Below, one piece after another: positions 60,929 to 64,000 of a DNA stretch of 64,000 nt. The notes under the pieces were generated by a model. It had not been told where the DNA came from and ran no database searches. It saw only the letters and a program-made list of their open reading frames with translations. The stretch lies in NCBI RefSeq assembly GCF_003144195.1, contig NW_020290047.1:78916-142915 (forward strand). The letters run 5' to 3'. The DNA is from Ceraceosorus guamensis (lineage: Eukaryota > Basidiomycota > Exobasidiomycetes > Ceraceosorales > Ceraceosoraceae). How positions within the stretch are numbered: position 1 is the first letter of the stretch; every line of letters begins with the position of its first letter. The position numbers were made by a program, and so were the translations under genes.

Positions 60929-62704
60929 ATGTCTTCAGATGTAGAGATGGAGGACGCGTCGGGCGGTGGACAGGCGACGGAGAATGGCAACAGCTCCTGG
61001 CCTTCCAAGGGTCTCGACAAGGGCAAGGGAAAAGCAAAGGCTAAAGAGGAGGAGAATGAAGATAGCGTGGATCTTTTGCCTTGGTGAGCTGCCAGCGGCA
61101 CGGGTTGGGATGGGATAGAGAGTGAGCGTGGCTGCCCAAAGACTGACGACCTGTTCGAATGGCTGCTCGCACAGGGTGGAAAAGTATCGTCCTAGCACGC
61201 TGGACGACCTCGTTTCTCACAAGGATATCACAGCGACGGGTAAGTCGACTGTCTGTTTAGGAACGCAGCCTCTCGATGTGCCTTCTCCGCTTCTCGTCGA
61301 AATTGACTGCCGACGCTTCGGCTGGCAGTCGAACGCTTCATCGATGCGAACAGGTTACCTCACCTGCTCTTCTACGGTCCGCCGGGAACGGGCAAGACGA
61401 GCACGATCCTGGCAATGGCCAGGCGCATATACGGAGAGCGGTGGAAGAACAATGTGCTCGAGGTAAGTCGTGCAGCCTTGTGCTTCTTGCGCGAACAGGT
61501 GCGTTTCGCTCCTTGCCTTGGTGCTCACTCGCCAAATTCGTACCTGCCACTCCCTCGACATCGCGCAGCTCAATGCCTCAGACGATCGAGGAATAGAAGT
61601 CGTACGAGAACAGATCAAAAGCTTTGCTAGCACGAGGAACGTCTTTAGCGCTGTTGGAGGCGGTACCACTGCTGCACCTGGCGGCTACAAGCTCATTGTA
61701 CTAGACGAGGCAGATGCGATGACCACCGCTGCTCAGGGCGCGTTGCGGCGAGGTGAGTGAACTCAATGATCAGCGCGACGCTGCACTCCCTTGGCCTAGG
61801 CTCCGTGTCAAGGGATGAAGCTTACTGCCCATGTTGCCGCGTTCATCGCAGTCATCGAGCAGTATACGAGGAACGTGAGGTTCTGCATCATTTGCAACTA
61901 CGTCAACAAAATCATCCCTGCCATTCAATCAAGGTGCACGCGATTTAGATTCAACCCACTGGAAATGGACCAGGTCGAAGGCCGATTGGACCATGTTATC
62001 GACAGCGAAAAGTGAGTGTGGCTTGGAGCGTCTGGCATAGGGGACGCACTTCTCAGAAGTGCTTTGCTGAAACCCCAACCTGGATCGCAGGTGCAATGTG
62101 ACCCAAGATGGCAAGGAAGCCTTGCTGAAATTGAGCAAAGGGGACATGCGTAGAGCTCTCAACATCTTGCAAGCTTGTCATGCTGCGTATGAAGACAAGA
62201 TCGACGAGACTGCAGTGTATGCGTGCACGGGCAACCCTCATCCGAGCGATATCGAGCTGATTGTGGGCAGCATGATGAATGACGAGTTCTCCACAAGCTA
62301 CAACTGTACGTGCCAGCGAGTTGACATACTGAATGAGCTCACGTCCACTGACGCCGCCGTTCCATCTGCCTGGACCAGATGTGTCGTCATTGAAAGTCTC
62401 GAAAGGCATGGCCATGGCAGACATGGTCAGCGGCATTTACGACTTTCTGATGACGCTCAAATTGCCCCCGACCGCGCGCATCTATCTGCTGGATCAACTC
62501 GCCACGATCGAGTGAGTTTGCTCGCGACGCCCGCAATCCACACTTGACTTACGTCCCACTTGCATGGCTCTTCTCTCATGACTCAGGCACCGACTGAGCA
62601 CCGGGTGCTCTGAGCGTATCCAACTATCAGCGCTGCTGGGAGCGGTAAAGGTCTCTGTGCAACTCGCCGACAAGGCAAAGAAAGCAGGTCATAAAGCCAA
62701 ATGA
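60929..62704 (+). CDS. RFC3: Replication factor C subunit 3 (clamp loader; human RFC5)
   Basis: Small AAA+ subunit of the RFC complex that loads PCNA. Eight exons: 60929-61083, 61175-61239, 61329-61462, 61569-61752, 61852-62011, 62091-62305, 62379-62511, 62587-62704; 387 residues. RFC boxes in order: [15 protein letters not shown], Walker A GPPGTGKT (90-97), [13 protein letters not shown], Walker B DEAD (164-167), and the SRC motif with arginine-finger Arg207. ALNILQACH and a collar domain ending in Lys-rich sequence complete it. About 50 non-conserved charged residues precede the core, and a Gly-rich insertion ([11 protein letters not shown]) sits just before Walker B. Identity as Rfc3 rather than Rfc2 or Rfc4 rests on similarity of the N-terminal half from memory. 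Confidence 0.93.
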
Positions 62705-62823
62705 TTTCCCGCACGTGTACACAAACGACCCCGAATGACACATGGGAAGGCACAAAGCATGCATGCAAGTCACCCAAATTTTGTTAAGATCCATTGGTAG
62801 GAGGCCCCGCAATGTCGAGCATC
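62705..62823. other. Short convergent 3' spacer
   Basis: Only 119 bases separate the stop codons of RFC3 (plus) and the flavoprotein gene (minus), so their 3' untranslated regions very likely overlap as antisense. Confidence 0.6.
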
Positions 62824-63982
62824 TCAAGGCACTACGCGCGTCTCCTCCCATTCCTCATGAGCTCCTTTGCCAGTGCCTTCGCTTTTGCGCTTGAACACGC
62901 TCCGTCTGTCTCGATTGAGGTCGACCACGTCCACCTCGCGAGGTAGCAGGACCACGAGAGCGAAGCTGGAGACAGATTGAGCAGTCATCGAGGTGTAGAG
63001 GCGATGTAAGGGTCAGAGAAGCCAAGGCTCGCAAAAGTGACACTCTTGAACCCAGAAAAGGGCCGAGGGCCCAAAGGGCTACCTCGAGTGACTCACTTCT
63101 CATTGCTCTTCTCTAGCAGCTTCTCTTGTTCGTCGGTGATTCCTTCGTCCGTAGGCTTTGGTAGTTCCAAAGGCCAAGGGCTCGCATCTCCTTTGCCTTC
63201 TCCTTCGCCTGGTCCGTCGCCGCGAGAATTGCCCTGAGGATGATCGGAGCCGGGTGTAGGTCTGGCAAAGGAAGCCAACAAGGAAGGGCTGAGCTTTTCA
63301 AAGATTCTCTTGCGCTCTTGTTGCCAATCCCATGATTGACCGGAGATCTTCGGCGGGGCGGCTTCGGAGGGCAAAGGCCGGAGTGTTGGATGATTGGCAT
63401 GGGGCACGAGGTGCAAAGTGCCCGTGATTCGAAACTATCGGGTAGCACCTTCGAGTCAGCCAATGAGCACCGTTTAGCAGAATTGTCCAGCGTCCCCCGC
63501 TTCTCTTTTCCCATCTGCGCACTAACCTGCAGCTTCGACGGATCGTGCCACCAAGCAATCTGAGCCTGAGCGCTTCCCGTCCTTTCTATGCTGTCCCGAA
63601 TCTGTTGCGCTTTGGGAGCCCTAACGTCCGTCGTGGTTAAAAGCGCCGTTCCACAGGCAAACCCATCCAGCGCCGGCTCTACACCCTCTGGCGTATCTGC
63701 TCTCTTCTCGTTCACAAAGCCACGGTGAACGACGTATCGGACTTGAGGAGTAGGTGGGGAACCTGGGATCACGCTCGAAAGTGCGTAGTACACTGCTCCC
63801 CCCCCCCCCCACCCCACCCCAGAAGAATGCGAGGTTCAGCGAGCCGTCTCGCAAGCGCAAAATCACATCAAGCTTCGATACTCACACACAGAGCCATCGT
63901 TCTTGATGTTCTCAGCTATGCTCTTTGCGATCAGCGTCTTCCATCTTGGATCCGCAACAGGTGCTGCTGCTGCCGAAGCCAT
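62824..63982 (-). CDS. Pyridoxamine 5'-phosphate oxidase-like FMN-binding protein (Alr4036 family)
   Basis: Exons 63982-63886, 63792-63527, 63434-63097 and 62965-62824 encode 280 residues. The layout matches the FMN-binding split-barrel family typified by Alr4036 and yeast Ypr172w: DPRWKTLIAKSI, YALSSVIPGSPPTPQVRYVVHRGF, TTDVRAPKAQQIRDS, AQIAWWHDPSKLQFRITG (across the third intron) and the family end FALVVLLPREVDVVDL...EEWEETRVVP. Such proteins bind FMN and have been linked to B6 vitamer oxidation, but substrate specificity is not known. The first intron is unusual: its 3' end is a run of G with no polypyrimidine tract. The complete gene lies in the window; the start at MASAAAAP is 18 bases from the window edge. 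Confidence 0.85.
63797..63820. repeat. C-rich tract (G-rich on the transcribed-gene strand) at an intron end
   Basis: On the plus strand the sequence reads a run of about twelve C followed by ACCCCACCCC. On the minus-strand transcript it is GGGG-T-GGGG-T-G(12), directly before the GAGCAG acceptor of the first intron of the flavoprotein gene. It could form a G-quadruplex. Confidence 0.8.
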
Positions 63983-64000
63983 CTTCGCCCGTTGAGTGTG

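Overview
The window is 64 kb of nuclear DNA from a filamentous or yeast-like fungus, almost certainly a basidiomycete. Genes carry many short introns (about 50-130 bases, usually GTGAGT/GTAAGT donors), the H3 and H4 genes are themselves interrupted, and protein content (Spa2, Bud4, GH5 and GH31 enzymes, flavocytochrome b2, PIG-C) is fungal. Long low-complexity Ser/Pro/Arg-rich tails and moderately GC-rich coding DNA suggest the smut-related Ustilaginomycotina, but this is an inference from style, not a phylogeny. There is no sign of prokaryotic, viral or transposon sequence, and no CRISPR array.

Layout. 1-8 kb: the 3' end of an unrecognised gene, a tRNA-Glu(CTC) with a 9-base intron, flavocytochrome b2 L-lactate dehydrogenase (eight exons, minus strand) and a two-exon gene of unknown role. 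8.4-10.7 kb: a divergent histone H3/H4 pair around a 1.1 kb shared promoter rich in TGGGCCAC words. 11-17.5 kb: a DUF4504-like protein, a Cys-rich putative zinc-ribbon protein and a large bZIP factor with a predicted membrane segment after the DNA-binding domain. 17.4-21.9 kb is gene-poor. 22-30 kb: a DUF2985 membrane protein, an alpha/beta hydrolase and a PQ-loop vacuolar transporter with a huge loop. 30-41 kb: GH31 glycosidase, an RGG-rich protein, a secreted GH5 glucanase and PIG-C/Gpi2. 41-44 kb is gene-poor. 44-54 kb: the polarity/septation scaffolds Spa2 and Bud4 in tandem. 55-64 kb: the mismatch-repair endonuclease subunit Pms1, exosome subunit Rrp43, clamp-loader subunit Rfc3 and a pyridoxamine-phosphate-oxidase-like flavoprotein.

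The genes are individually transcribed housekeeping genes; there is no operon logic. Functional pairings visible by position are H3/H4 (divergent) and Spa2/Bud4 (tandem). The most unusual items are the membrane-tethered bZIP factor, the H3 start codon split by an intron, the repeated histone-promoter word, the insertion-bearing PQ-loop transporter, and a 10-base word (ATTCGTGATT) strongly over-represented between genes. Exon boundaries were placed by hand from reading-frame continuity, splice consensus and family alignment from memory; all joins quoted keep the frame.
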